A stretch of DNA of 64,000 bases from Thermodesulforhabdus norvegica (GCF_900114975.1 NZ_FOUU01000006.1:62001-126000); one strand, 5' to 3'. Counted from the stretch's first letter, positions 25,969-35,486 are shown. The notes: a model not told the origin generated them from the letters alone. A program made the numbers and translations.

Positions 25969-27637
25969 ACTTTCTTATCTTTACGTCTCTTACGATCATG
26001 CGAGGTAGATCGGTGTAAGGGTCCAGTTCCAGATGATAGGCCACATCGCAGAAAACCCCCGGCGTCAGTGCCGGTGCAAAACCCTTATCCCTGGCCCGCC
26101 AGACTATCCCCTTAAGGCCTCCTGCAAAGCTGAGACTTAAGTGTCGCTCTTCGGTTCCAAAGGGTTTGACATTTTCCAGCAGGCAGTTTCTTGTCACAAA
26201 AAGAGGCAGGGGATTTCCGGGGCCGTGAGGCTCAAAGAGCGACAGATGATCAACCAGTTCGTCCCTTATAAGCTCCCGGGGAATTTCCAGATCGATGTTC
26301 AGCTTAGGGATAAATATGTCGCCGGGAAGACCTGAAGCAAAGGCTTCGAATTTCTTTCGAAATTCCGACAGCATATCGAGATGTAAGGTAAGCCCTGCCG
26401 CCGCTTCATGACCGCCCCATCTGATAAGGAATTCATCACATTCCTGAAGTGCTCTGCAGATGTCAAATCCGGGAATGCTGCGGCCCGAAGCCCTCACAAC
26501 ACCCTCATCGTTGACGGTCCCGATTATTACAGGTCCGTAGTGAAAATTCTGAATGACCCGGGACGCGACAATACCGACGACACCCGGATGCCAGCCTCTA
26601 CCGGCTATAACCAGGGTGCGGTTTTTTATCCTGCGAGTCTTAAGATACATTGAAATGCGGCGAAGGATTTTACTTTCCTCAAGCTGGCGTGCCGTGTTAA
26701 GGCGGTTCAGCTCTCTGGCGGCTCTATTCATGTCGTCGATTTCCGTTGCGGTAAGGAGGGACAGTGCCGTCGCGGGATCTCCGACTCTTCCGGCGGCATT
26801 TATCCGCGGGGCCAGATAAAAGCCCACGGATCCCGCATTTATGGTTCTGGAGGAGAGGCCGGCAACATCTCTGAGTATTCTTATCGGCGGGAATCTGTCT
26901 TCGTTGATCCTTTCCAGTCCCGCCTTCGCAATAATCCGATTGGCTCCGGTAAGGGGCATTACATCGGCTATGGTTCCAAGAGCCGCGAGGCTCTGGTAAC
27001 GGCCGTCTAGAGTGGGATAAGGCCATCGTCCGTCCAGCATCTGCCTGACCCGGATGAGAAACAAAAGGGTAAGACCGGACGAACATAGGTCCTTGAAGCG
27101 GGACGGACAGCCCGGCTGCTTGGGGTTTATGAGCACCGTGGCCGGGGCTATTCTGGAAGGATCCGTTACTTCATGATGGTCAATGACGACGACGTCTGAT
27201 CCGCTATCTTTCAGGGCACCGATCATCTCGACATCGTGGGTTCCGCAGTCCACCGCCAGAAAGAGCGGAGCACCTGCATGTTGCTCAAGGGCTCTTAAAG
27301 GTATGCCGTACCCTTCTTCTCTGGTGGGAATAATTGTTTCAAAATTCCCGTAACCTATGTCCCGGAAGAACCAGACGAGTTGCGCTATCGATGTTATCCC
27401 GTCGCAATCGTAATCTCCCACCAGAACCACTCTGTGACCCCGTTCTAAGTGGGAAACAAGAAGCCTGGCTCCCTCATCCAGATTCTTAATTTCCATGTAG
27501 CTTTTCAGGCCGGAAAGATGAGGATGCAGAAATTCATCCTCTCTTTCTCCGGCACGACTTTTAACGAGGATCGATATAACTTCGTCAACATCAGAGGGGA
27601 TCTGTCGGTGGTTTATGACCCACTCTGGAGAAATCAT
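25967..27637 (-). CDS. recJ: Single-stranded-DNA-specific exonuclease RecJ
   Basis: 5'-3' exonuclease of the DHH family used in RecF-type recombination and mismatch repair. The 556-residue protein has motif I LVGDYDCDGITS (Cys replaces the more usual Val), AVDCGTHD, motif III VIDHHEV, and the DHHA1 part with GWHPGVVGIVASRV and SGRSIPGFDI...WGGHEAAAGLTL. A C-terminal OB-like region follows. Length is normal. ATG at 27637 with AGAAGGC upstream. Last gene of a run with the acidic protein and the response regulator, each about 6 bp apart. Confidence 0.95.
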   Translation of the reverse strand: MISPEWVINHRQIPSDVDEVISILVKSRAGEREDEFLHPHLSGLKSYMEIKNLDEGARLLVSHLERGHRVVLVGDYDCDGITSIAQLVWFFRDIGYGNFETIIPTREEGYGIPLRALEQHAGAPLFLAVDCGTHDVEMIGALKDSGSDVVVIDHHEVTDPSRIAPATVLINPKQPGCPSRFKDLCSSGLTLLFLIRVRQMLDGRWPYPTLDGRYQSLAALGTIADVMPLTGANRIIAKAGLERINEDRFPPIRILRDVAGLSSRTINAGSVGFYLAPRINAAGRVGDPATALSLLTATEIDDMNRAARELNRLNTARQLEESKILRRISMYLKTRRIKNRTLVIAGRGWHPGVVGIVASRVIQNFHYGPVIIGTVNDEGVVRASGRSIPGFDICRALQECDEFLIRWGGHEAAAGLTLHLDMLSEFRKKFEAFASGLPGDIFIPKLNIDLEIPRELIRDELVDHLSLFEPHGPGNPLPLFVTRNCLLENVKPFGTEERHLSLSFAGGLKGIVWRARDKGFAPALTPGVFCDVAYHLELDPYTDLPRMIVRDVKIRK

Positions 27638-27643
27638 TGCCTT

Positions 27644-28054
27644 CTAACTGCCCTGCGGCGGCTCTACGTTCATTGCAAGGAGCTTTTTATCATTTTCAAA
27701 GACAACCTCCATTTTCCTTGGCGTTATGGTCTTACTAACAACCCCGAGACCGAAGATCGGATGCATTATAAGGTCGCCTTCCTTGTACGAATCGGAAATC
27801 CGGTATTCAGGAACGCTTTCCGCCGTGCCGTCACTTTTGGCTTCTTTTAAGAGTGCCCGCCAGTCGTCTTCTGTCTGAGGCTTCTCGATACCGTCAATCA
27901 AAACAGACGGCACTTCTTCATCAAGCTCTACCTCAACGTCGTCGTCAAGCAACAGTTCTTCTTCCTCATCATACTGCAGCTCGACATCATCAGAGATCTC
28001 ATCGGCGTCCATGTCTTCCATGTACTCATCGTCGTCGATGTGCTTTGGAGTCAT
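27644..28054 (-). CDS. Acidic protein with C-terminal SH3/Tudor-like domain, function unknown
   Basis: 136 residues in two parts. Residues 1-50 are dominated by Asp and Glu. The last ~45 residues form a compact Gly/hydrophobic domain (GDLIMHPIFGLGVVSKTITPRKMEVVFEN) resembling the small domain found at the C terminus of UvrD/PcrA helicases and in CarD-like proteins, which binds RNA polymerase. A polymerase- or DNA-mimicking role is a guess. Strong RBS GGGAGGTAAGAGGAG precedes the ATG. Lies between the response regulator and recJ with 6-bp gaps. Confidence 0.8.
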   Translation of the reverse strand: MTPKHIDDDEYMEDMDADEISDDVELQYDEEEELLLDDDVEVELDEEVPSVLIDGIEKPQTEDDWRALLKEAKSDGTAESVPEYRISDSYKEGDLIMHPIFGLGVVSKTITPRKMEVVFENDKKLLAMNVEPPQGS

Positions 28055-28060
28055 CTCCTC

Positions 28061-29467
28061 TTACCTCCCTGTTTCCCGTGTATCTTCTTCCGGCACCTCT
28101 ATCCGGTACTTAGCAAGTCTATACCTAAAGGATCTGAAAGTCATTCCCAGTAATTCTGCCGCTCTCTGTTTATGCCCCTGAGTCTGCTTAAGTGCCTCGA
28201 TCAGGTAATGCCGTTCCACTTTTTCCAGCAACTCGTCGAGATTGAGTCCCTCGGGTGGAATCTCTCCGAAAAGAGGCGCAGGAGATTCAACCCTCTTTTT
28301 CCGCATCATCAAGCCCGAAGCAATGGTGAGGCTTTCCGGGAGAATTATTCTGGACTGCTCCAGGGCAACCCCTCGTTCTATAATGTTTTCCAGCTCCCTC
28401 ACATTTCCGGGGAAATCATACCTCCTTAATATGTCAAGGGCATAAGAAGAGATACGTCGAACATCTTTACCGAGAAGGGAAGAATACTTTTCCATGAAGT
28501 AATGGGCAAGCAGAGGAATGTCTTCACGGCGTTCTCTGAGCGGTGGAAGCCTTATAGGAATTACGTTAAGTCTGTAATAAAGGTCTTCTCTAAAGGATCC
28601 TTCAAGGACCATCTGTTCAAGGTCTCGATTGGTTGCCGCAATTATCCGGACATCCACAGGTATGTCGCAGGTATCCCCGATCCGCCTTATCGATTTTTCC
28701 TGTATTAGCCTCAGCAGTTTGACCTGAAGCGCCGGTGTTAGTTCCCCTATTTCGTCAAGGAATAGGGTCCCACCGTGAGCCGCTTCAACGAGGCCTTTGC
28801 GGTCAGAGGTGGCACCGGTGAAAGCTCCCTTCTTATAACCGAAGAGCTCGCTTTCAATTAGCGATTCGGGTACGCCACCGCAATTTACCACCACGAAGGG
28901 ACCCTTTGAACGCCTGCTCAGCCTGTGGATGGCCTTCGCCACCAGCTCTTTGCCGGTCCCGCTTTCCCCGCTTATCAAAACCGTGCTATCGACCAGGGCC
29001 ACCTTACGGATTGCGTCATAGACTCTGTGCATGGCGGGGCTTTCCCCAATAAAAAGGCCAAAATGGAGATGGTAGCGACCGCACTGGATTTCCCCTTCTT
29101 CGGAATCCTTCAGTCCTGCGAGTTCGTCAAGTATCCTGTAAAGTTCGTCCAGTTGAAAAGGTTTGGGCAGGTAATCATAGGCCCCTTCGTTCATTGCCTG
29201 AAGGGCCGTTTCTTCGTTGGCATAAGCAGAAATCATAACGACCGACGTCTCGGGGCTGTGTTTTTTTACCTCTATTAGCACGGCAAGACCATCAACGGGT
29301 TTCATGCGTATATCGGCTATGACAACATCGAACTTTTCGCCGGACCTAACCATTTCAAGAGCCTTTATGGCATCGGTCGTGGTGACAACTTCGTGGCCTC
29401 GTTTCTTCAGCATGAGCCCCAAAAACTCAAGCATCCCCGGATCGTCATCCACAACAAGGACTTTCAT
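28061..29467 (-). CDS. NtrC-family sigma-54 response regulator (orphan)
   Basis: 468 residues: receiver domain with Asp52 (VIADIRM), acidic pocket DDD, then AAA+ domain with GESGTGKE, KKGAFTGA and LFLDEIGE, and a Fis-type helix-turn-helix (KQTQGHKQRAAELLGMTFRSFRYRLAKY). The last is close to PilR and other pilus/biofilm regulators, but no such genes are near. No histidine kinase gene adjoins it; the kinase must be elsewhere. It follows pyrC by 18 bp. Confidence 0.93.
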   Translation of the reverse strand: MKVLVVDDDPGMLEFLGLMLKKRGHEVVTTTDAIKALEMVRSGEKFDVVIADIRMKPVDGLAVLIEVKKHSPETSVVMISAYANEETALQAMNEGAYDYLPKPFQLDELYRILDELAGLKDSEEGEIQCGRYHLHFGLFIGESPAMHRVYDAIRKVALVDSTVLISGESGTGKELVAKAIHRLSRRSKGPFVVVNCGGVPESLIESELFGYKKGAFTGATSDRKGLVEAAHGGTLFLDEIGELTPALQVKLLRLIQEKSIRRIGDTCDIPVDVRIIAATNRDLEQMVLEGSFREDLYYRLNVIPIRLPPLRERREDIPLLAHYFMEKYSSLLGKDVRRISSYALDILRRYDFPGNVRELENIIERGVALEQSRIILPESLTIASGLMMRKKRVESPAPLFGEIPPEGLNLDELLEKVERHYLIEALKQTQGHKQRAAELLGMTFRSFRYRLAKYRIEVPEEDTRETGR

Positions 29468-29485
29468 GTGTCTCCCTTACCACCA

Positions 29486-30847
29486 TCACCTGCTAATTAT
29501 TCCAATGCACCTCTCCCTGGCAAAAACGACCCTGCCTTCACAGACCGTTAACTCACTACGGCCTTTCACCTTCCACCCCGCAAAGGGACAATTTTTCCCT
29601 TTTGAAAAAAAGGAGTTCACATCCACAATCCATTCCGCCTCCGGATCGACCAGCGTCAGCGAAACCCGTTCGCCCTCCTGCAAAACCTTCGGAGGAATTC
29701 CCAGGATGTTGCAGGGATTTACGCTCATTGCCCTGACCAATGCAGCCGGTGACATCACACCTTCTCTAATCAAATTGAGACAGAGAGGCAGTGCCACCTC
29801 AAGGCCGACCATACCGAAAGCGGCATAATCGAATTCCACGTCTTTTTCCATTACGCTGTGAGGGGCGTGATCCGTTGCGATGACATCGATAATCCCATCG
29901 GCGAGAGCTTGTTTTATTGCTTCCACATCCCGCTCTGTTCTCAGAGGTGGGTTCACCTTGAAAAGGGGATCATAATTGGACGCTACAATCGAGTCTTCTG
30001 TGAGCGTAAAATAATGAGGAGCCGTTTCTGCCGTGACCTTTACCCCTCGTCCTCTAGCTTCCCGTATGATTCTGACCGATTCGGCCGTGCTGACATGGGC
30101 GATGTGCACCCTGCTCCCTGTGTAGTCCGCAAGGGCCACGTCTCTTGCAACCATTACGGATTCGGCCACTCGCGGGATCCCTCTGAGACCCAGCCGGACT
30201 GAGACACTCCCCTCGTTTATCACCCCTCCTCCGGAAAGATTCTTATCCTCGCAGTGGCTGATGACGGTCGCGTCAAATTGAGCCGCGTATTCAAGAGCCC
30301 GTCTCATTACCCGAGAATTCATGACAGGGTTCCCGTCGTCGGAAAAGGCCACCGCACCGGCCTGAAGCAGTAATCCCATCTCGGTGAGTTCATCCCCGAG
30401 GAGTCCTCTGGTGATACCGGCTACGGGGTATACTCTGCATGCCCCCGACTTATCAGCTTTTTCGAGAATGTAAGCGGTAACGGAAGGATCGTCATTGGGG
30501 GGGGTCGTGTTGGGCATGCACGCCACGGCTACAAAACCACCGGCAACGGCGGCACGAGTGCCCGTTTCAACCGTTTCTTTGTACTCTTCGCCGGGCTCTC
30601 TTAGATGAACGTGCATGTCAACAAGCCCCGGGAGACACCACAATCCCCTCCCGTCCAGAACGGTTGCTTCGGGAGAGCCCTTTATCTCCTTCCCCAGGGC
30701 TACGAGAACCCCATCCCTTATCAGCAAATCTCCCGTAAAGCCGTCTTCACCGCAATCGGGCCTTGAGGGATCAATTATCCTGACATTTTTTATCAAAAGG
30801 TTCAGCATCGGAGCACTGCTTAATGCCGATACGTACATTCTTTCCAT
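29486..30847 (-). CDS. pyrC: Dihydroorotase
   Basis: Type I (multifunctional) dihydroorotase that closes carbamoyl-aspartate to dihydroorotate. The ~453-residue protein has the metal motif LPGLVDMHVHLREPG, the bridging Lys region, VISHCEDKNLS, HIAHVSTAE, and the catalytic Asp in VIATDHAPHS. ATG at 30847 follows GGGAGAGG; a second ATG (30808) gives a more usual start MLNLLIKNVRI but lacks a ribosome site. Sits 41 bp after pyrB, forming a pyrBC operon in which both subunits look catalytically intact. Confidence 0.95.
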   Translation of the reverse strand: MERMYVSALSSAPMLNLLIKNVRIIDPSRPDCGEDGFTGDLLIRDGVLVALGKEIKGSPEATVLDGRGLWCLPGLVDMHVHLREPGEEYKETVETGTRAAVAGGFVAVACMPNTTPPNDDPSVTAYILEKADKSGACRVYPVAGITRGLLGDELTEMGLLLQAGAVAFSDDGNPVMNSRVMRRALEYAAQFDATVISHCEDKNLSGGGVINEGSVSVRLGLRGIPRVAESVMVARDVALADYTGSRVHIAHVSTAESVRIIREARGRGVKVTAETAPHYFTLTEDSIVASNYDPLFKVNPPLRTERDVEAIKQALADGIIDVIATDHAPHSVMEKDVEFDYAAFGMVGLEVALPLCLNLIREGVMSPAALVRAMSVNPCNILGIPPKVLQEGERVSLTLVDPEAEWIVDVNSFFSKGKNCPFAGWKVKGRSELTVCEGRVVFARERCIGIISR

Positions 30848-30888
30848 AGCCTCTCCCGACTTCAGCTATTTAAGACACGACAAAACTA

Positions 30889-31821
30889 TCACTCTTCTCC
30901 AACGGATCTTTGAGCCAGAATGTAAAGAACAGCCATTCTTACAGCAACACCGTTGGTCACCTGATCAAGAATAACCGAATAAGGACCGTCGGCCACCTCA
31001 GGGTCTATCTCCACACCGCGATTCATGGGACCCGGATGCATAATCAGGACATCTTCTTTGGCCCGCTCAAGCCTCTTTAACGAGAGCCCGAACATGACGG
31101 AGTATTCGCGCAGGGTCGTTATAAAGTTTTGATCCTGGCGCTCCCGCTGAAGCCTTAAGACCATTATCACATCGGCATAGGAGATGGCATCGTCCAGGTT
31201 TTGACATATTCGGACTCCCGGAATTCCTTCGAATTCCCGGGGCACCAGAGTCGAAGGGCCGCACAGAGTGACCCTCGCACCCATCTTTGTGAGGCCCCAG
31301 ATGTTAGATCTGGCAACCCTGCTGTGCAGGATGTCCCCTACGATCAGGACATTCAAATCTTTCAAAAATCCCTTATGGCTTCTGATGGTGAACATATCCA
31401 GAAGAGCCTGCGTGGGGTGTTCGTGCATTCCGTCTCCGGCATTGATAACCCCGGCTTTCGTCACCGAAGCTATACGATGGGGAACACCCGAGACGGGATG
31501 GCGGATAACGAAAATGTCGGGTCTCATTGCTTCAAGGTTTTTGACCGTGTCCAGAAAGGTTTCCCCTTTAACTATGGAGCTGGTGGTCGTTGATATTGCA
31601 TAGGTATCCGCGCTAAGGCGTTTTGCTGCAATGTCGAAGGACATTCTGGTTCTAGTGCTGGGTTCGTAAAAGAGATGAATTACAGTCTTACCTCTCAGGG
31701 TGGGGACCTTTTTGATCGGGCGCTCGTTGATTTCTTTCAGTGATGCGGCAAGATCGAGAATATGGGTGATTTCTTCGGCTGTAAGTTCCTCAAGTCCGAG
31801 AAGGTCCTTTCTGAGATACAT
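30889..31821 (-). CDS. pyrB: Aspartate carbamoyltransferase catalytic subunit
   Basis: Condenses carbamoyl phosphate with aspartate. The 310-residue protein has the carbamoyl-phosphate motif [44 protein letters not shown], and the aspartate loop VLRLQRERQ. Start ATG 31821 follows AAGGGGG; an upstream TTG (31827) is less likely. No pyrI regulatory subunit is present; the enzyme probably pairs with dihydroorotase or acts alone. Followed by pyrC. Confidence 0.96.
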   Translation of the reverse strand: MYLRKDLLGLEELTAEEITHILDLAASLKEINERPIKKVPTLRGKTVIHLFYEPSTRTRMSFDIAAKRLSADTYAISTTTSSIVKGETFLDTVKNLEAMRPDIFVIRHPVSGVPHRIASVTKAGVINAGDGMHEHPTQALLDMFTIRSHKGFLKDLNVLIVGDILHSRVARSNIWGLTKMGARVTLCGPSTLVPREFEGIPGVRICQNLDDAISYADVIMVLRLQRERQDQNFITTLREYSVMFGLSLKRLERAKEDVLIMHPGPMNRGVEIDPEVADGPYSVILDQVTNGVAVRMAVLYILAQRSVGEE

Positions 31822-31865
31822 CTTCAAGCCCCCTTACTTCTGGCCCACAAAAAGGCCGTACCCAT

Positions 31866-31894
31866 AAAAAAACCCCAAATCACACTGGGGCTTT
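31866..31894 (-). terminator. Intrinsic terminator between greA and pyrB
   Basis: Read on the minus strand, a 9-bp stem (AAAGCCCCA with TGGGGTTTT, one G-U pair) over an 8-nt loop merges into a T7 run. It ends greA transcripts and lies only 45 bp before pyrB. Confidence 0.8.
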
Positions 31895-31949
31895 GAGTAT
31901 AGACAGAAAGCAAGCAGAAAAGGTCTGCCAGTCTTTCGACTTCGCTACG

Positions 31950-32435
31950 CTACTTCCCGTTGTGATTCCACTCTACAGAAAGAATCTCCAGCCTTCGAAT
32001 TCCCTTGGGCGTCTTCACCTCAACCTCATCCCCCACTTCCCTCCCCAGCAAGGCCTTTCCAATGGGGGAGGTAATCGAAATCGAACCCCGTTCCACCTGA
32101 GCTTCATAGGGTCCCACAAGGCGATACCTTTCCGTAGCCCCTGTGTCCACATCTTCCACAACCACGGTACAGCCAAAGGTAACCCTATCCTCACTTCTGT
32201 CAAAGTCTTCGATAATTCGGCATCTGGAAAGCTTATCACAGAGATCATTTATCTGCGCTTCCACAAGAGCCTGCCGTTCCTTTGCCGCCTCATACTCGGC
32301 ATTTTCCGAAAGATCTCCATGACCTCTGGCTTCCTCTATAGCCTTTATAACCCTGGGACGCTCTTCTCGCTGAAGCCTCTCCAGCTCTTTTTTTAACCTC
32401 TCATATCCTTCTTTCGTAATTGGTACGAAATCCAT
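31950..32435 (-). CDS. greA: Transcription elongation factor GreA
   Basis: Rescues backtracked RNA polymerase. 161 residues: N-terminal coiled coil with GDLSENAEYEAAKERQ (tip residues D and E) and the C-terminal FKBP-like domain (ISITSPIGKALLGREVGDEVEVKTP). I set the start at ATG 32435 (MDFVPITKEGY), the usual GreA N terminus, after GGAGG at longer spacing. Downstream of fmdE by 25 bp. Confidence 0.95.
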   Translation of the reverse strand: MDFVPITKEGYERLKKELERLQREERPRVIKAIEEARGHGDLSENAEYEAAKERQALVEAQINDLCDKLSRCRIIEDFDRSEDRVTFGCTVVVEDVDTGATERYRLVGPYEAQVERGSISITSPIGKALLGREVGDEVEVKTPKGIRRLEILSVEWNHNGK

Positions 32436-32460
32436 AGTCCGACGCCTCCGACCTCTCTTT

Positions 32461-33087
32461 TCATTTTGCACAGGGATAAACCGATTTGCCCTGCTCTCTG
32501 GCTGCGCAGGCCCGACAGATTCTTTTAGATTCCAAAATCACCATTTTTGTTCTCATCGTGGGTTCCCCGCAAAGCTCGCACACCTCAGAAGGCTCGATCC
32601 TGGCCTTAGGGGGTAGAGGTATGGATACTTCCTCAAGAAAGAACAAATCCTCAGGCCTTTTTTCCATAAGAAGTTTGCTACGCTCTTCGTGCAATTGCCT
32701 GAATCTATCGTGCTCTTCTTGAGTAGCCCTGCCTTCCTGGATCTTCTGGAAAAGTTCACGGTGTTCAGGACTGGAAGGGACGACGGCGCCCTTAAGGCTA
32801 ACGCGAATACCTTTTCCCGTGCTCCTGCTGAGAAAGGTAACGGCCATTTTGCCGTAGTCGCAAAAGATAAAGTTGCCTTTACCGAAGGTACAACCCGAAA
32901 GCACCTGAACGGCATCCACAAAACAGGCATCGTTTTCGACAATTGCAACGATTTCCTCATCTTCAGAACGCCGCTCTTCGAGCCATTCCATAGCAGCCTT
33001 AGTGGCCTTATAACCCATGACCAGACCGGGACAAACATGCCCGTGAAACTCCACGCATTTTTTGAAATCATCCGGTGGTAGATCCAT
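32461..33087 (-). CDS. FmdE-family protein with C-terminal zinc ribbon
   Basis: 208 residues. The N-terminal FmdE domain has FHGHVCPGLVMGYKA and VENDACFVDAVQVLSGCTFGKGN, with Cys and His that bind metal or a cofactor. The C terminus has a zinc-ribbon-like CELCGEP...CRACA. FmdE was named from formylmethanofuran dehydrogenase operons; members occur widely in anaerobes and a role in molybdopterin enzymes is assumed, not shown. Here it sits between pncB and greA with no formylmethanofuran genes. Family sure, function unknown. Confidence 0.88.
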   Translation of the reverse strand: MDLPPDDFKKCVEFHGHVCPGLVMGYKATKAAMEWLEERRSEDEEIVAIVENDACFVDAVQVLSGCTFGKGNFIFCDYGKMAVTFLSRSTGKGIRVSLKGAVVPSSPEHRELFQKIQEGRATQEEHDRFRQLHEERSKLLMEKRPEDLFFLEEVSIPLPPKARIEPSEVCELCGEPTMRTKMVILESKRICRACAAREQGKSVYPCAK

Positions 33088-33091
33088 CTAA

Positions 33092-34456
33092 TCACCCTCT
33101 TAATTGGTCTCTAAGTTTTTCTCTGGCTACCCTTTCTTCAAGCCTCAGGAGAGGCTCTCCTATCTCAACCCTGTACTTTACATCAGGCCTTATGGACCTG
33201 TACTCCTCCGGCAGTGAACTAAACTGCTCGGCAAAGTTAGCCCGGGCCTCATCAAGGGTAGGATTATGTAGAATTTGCCCGTTGATGACAACATCACGGA
33301 GAAGCGGCATGCCCTCCCGCTTATCCTCCATCAGCGTTAAAACATCGTGGCTCATTTGACCTCTACCGTCAAAGTACCTGTAAACCTGCTTTCTCCCCAC
33401 CCAAGTCCGCTTTCCGGGAGAAAGTTTAAGGATCGGTTTGCCTTCGTACTCAACGAGCTTGTACGCAAGATCCAGATAGGGAGCATCGGCGGAAACACCC
33501 AGCTTGGTGCCTATTCCCACGGCATCGATGTGGGCGCCGCTTTTTATGAGTTCTTCAAGGGCAAACTCGTCGAGGCTTCCGCTGGCCATTATGGAAACAT
33601 AGTCCATGCCGTTTTTAACGAATATGTCCTTGACCCTGCGGCTGAGTTCGACGAGGTCGCCGCTGTCAAGCCTTACCCCTCTGAGTCTGTAACCCCGGTT
33701 TTCCAGGTATCTTGCAACTTCTACTGCCTTCTCGGCCGCCTTCAGTGTGTCGTATGTGTCCAGAAGCAACACCGTATTTTCTGGAAAGCTCCTGGCATAG
33801 GCCATAAAGGCGTCAATCTCACGGTCGAAACTCGTTATATAGGAGTGAGCCATGGTTCCGAAGACGGGGATACCGTAGAGCCTTCCTGCAAGGACATTGC
33901 TTGTACCCAGAAATCCCACCAGATAGCTGGATCTGGCGGTTTTGACGCCTGCATCAATCCCGTGAGTCCGTCTCAGAGAAAAATCCACCAGCCCTCTTCC
34001 CCCGGCTGCCGCAACACATCGGGCCGCCTTGCTGGCAATCAGGGTTTCAACATGAAATGTGTTCATGACGATAGTTTCAAGAATCTGTCCCTCTATAATG
34101 GGTGCGGTTATTTCCACCAGGGGTTCCTGAGCAAAGAAAATCGTGCCTTCAGGAAGGGCACGAACAGAACCGGTGAAGCGAAAGCTTTTCAGGTAACTCA
34201 AAAAATCTTCATCGAATTTGCCGAGTGATCTCAGGTAATCTATTGCATCCCCGGAAAACCTGAAGTCCCCGAGAATTTCCAGGAAGCTGGCCAGCCCTGC
34301 GGCTACGAAGTAGGCTCTGTTTGGTGGGTAGTCTCGAATATGCAGACTGAAGGTGGCGATTCCCTTTTTACCTTCTCTGAAATAGCTGGCCGCCATGGTC
34401 AATTCGTAAAGGTCTGTAGCAAGCACCGGATCGTATAGGCGCCCTATGTAACTCAT
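33092..34456 (-). CDS. pncB: Nicotinate phosphoribosyltransferase
   Basis: Makes nicotinate mononucleotide from nicotinate and PRPP for NAD salvage. The 454-residue protein shows TDLYELTMAASYF, DFSLRRTHGIDAG (PRPP/His region), GIPVFGTMAHSYI, RLDSGDLVELSRRVK and MASGSLDEF. The phosphoryl-accepting His lies in FGTMAHSY. It is 25 bp after the nicotinamidase-like gene, giving a two-step salvage route nicotinamide to NaMN. Confidence 0.95.
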   Translation of the reverse strand: MSYIGRLYDPVLATDLYELTMAASYFREGKKGIATFSLHIRDYPPNRAYFVAAGLASFLEILGDFRFSGDAIDYLRSLGKFDEDFLSYLKSFRFTGSVRALPEGTIFFAQEPLVEITAPIIEGQILETIVMNTFHVETLIASKAARCVAAAGGRGLVDFSLRRTHGIDAGVKTARSSYLVGFLGTSNVLAGRLYGIPVFGTMAHSYITSFDREIDAFMAYARSFPENTVLLLDTYDTLKAAEKAVEVARYLENRGYRLRGVRLDSGDLVELSRRVKDIFVKNGMDYVSIMASGSLDEFALEELIKSGAHIDAVGIGTKLGVSADAPYLDLAYKLVEYEGKPILKLSPGKRTWVGRKQVYRYFDGRGQMSHDVLTLMEDKREGMPLLRDVVINGQILHNPTLDEARANFAEQFSSLPEEYRSIRPDVKYRVEIGEPLLRLEERVAREKLRDQLRG

Positions 34457-34481
34457 ATCCCCCTCTTGAAGACCAAAAGGC

Positions 34482-35009
34482 TTAAATCAGTCTCACCCTG
34501 TAGATTCTTTCCATACGCTTCAAAGCGCATTCGTGCATTTCCTGGTCAAAGTCGGCAACGCATTCTGCCGGCACGACAACTTCATAGTCTCTATTGCGAA
34601 GATCTGCAACGGTATCCATCACACAAATAGAAGTGCACACACCCACAACCCAGACCTCGAAAGGCTTTATTTCCTCCAGGATCCTTTCAAGATCGGTACG
34701 GAAAAAACCGCTGAATCGGGTTTTCGGAATAACGGGCTCTCCTTCTCCTGGCTTCAACTCCTCCACGATTTCACTGCCCCACGATCCTCTAACGGCATGC
34801 CTAGGGAAAAGCCTGAACTCAAGATCGTCTTCGCTATGGGCATCCTGAAGGTAGATTACCTTATCGCCGGCATTTCTGAACTCCCCGATCAACCCGGCGA
34901 CTTTCGGTATGATTTTACGGGCCCCCTCTCCACAGAAAAGCGCCCCCTGGGGATGAACAAAATCGTTCAGCATATCAACGACTATAAGTACCCGCCTTTT
35001 ACCCTCCAT
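34482..35009 (-). CDS. pncA: Isochorismatase-fold hydrolase, probable nicotinamidase
   Basis: 175 residues with the cysteine-hydrolase triad: Asp in VVDMLNDFV (about 12), Lys in IPKTRFSGFF (about 97) and Cys in VGVCTSICVMDTV (about 130). The metal site is partly like PncA but the HxH block typical of nicotinamidases reads YLQDAHSEDD, so substrate is less sure. Position directly before pncB supports deamidation of nicotinamide. An isochorismatase-like hydrolase with another substrate cannot be excluded. Confidence 0.78.
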   Translation of the reverse strand: MEGKRRVLIVVDMLNDFVHPQGALFCGEGARKIIPKVAGLIGEFRNAGDKVIYLQDAHSEDDLEFRLFPRHAVRGSWGSEIVEELKPGEGEPVIPKTRFSGFFRTDLERILEEIKPFEVWVVGVCTSICVMDTVADLRNRDYEVVVPAECVADFDQEMHECALKRMERIYRVRLI

Positions 35010-35021
35010 GACGCACCCCCG

Positions 35022-35486
35022 TTAGGATTCACAAACACTTGCCTCAATTCCGTCCGTTATCTTTATAAGCTCCTCTACAGTTATGGGAACGGCCGATCTA
35101 TCATTTCCCGCAGCAGCATATACCCTTGGAAACCTTCTGAGAGACGAATCAATCACGATCTTTACCTCATCGGGAAGCAGAAAAGGACAAACTCCTCCGG
35201 GCTCATAACCGGTAAACCTCCTGACTTCATCACGCCCGGGAAAACGAACTTTGCCCTTAAGGTTAAGGGCTTTCTTAAGGAGCGCTCCCTTAACCTTCAG
35301 GTCCCCACATGTAACCACCGCTACGGGCACGTCTCCCACGATAAAGAGCACGGTTTTGGCAATTTCTGCAACACTACATCCCACGGCCTGGGCGGCTTCT
35401 TCAGCCGTTGATGTGGGCCGGGAAAATTCCCAGACCTCAATTCCAAACCCCTTCAGGTACTCTTTGACATCCTGAATAGAAGCCAT
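35022..35486 (-). CDS. YbaK/EbsC-family aminoacyl-tRNA deacylase
   Basis: 154 residues of the YbaK/ProX fold that clears mischarged Cys- or Ala-tRNAPro and related species. Seen: STAEEAAQAVGCSVAEIAKTVLFIV with the key Lys, GDLKVKGALLKKAL, GYEPGGVCPFLLP and the final VYAAAGNDRSAVPITVEEL. ATG at 35486 follows AAGGGAAAG. First gene of the run ybaK-pncA-pncB-fmdE-greA. Confidence 0.9.
   Translation of the reverse strand: MASIQDVKEYLKGFGIEVWEFSRPTSTAEEAAQAVGCSVAEIAKTVLFIVGDVPVAVVTCGDLKVKGALLKKALNLKGKVRFPGRDEVRRFTGYEPGGVCPFLLPDEVKIVIDSSLRRFPRVYAAAGNDRSAVPITVEELIKITDGIEASVCES

Noticed and set aside
31866-31901. pyrBC attenuator with TATACT -10 just upstream of the hairpin
   Set aside because: The implied start of transcription falls inside the left arm, so the hairpin could not form; a plain greA terminator is simpler.
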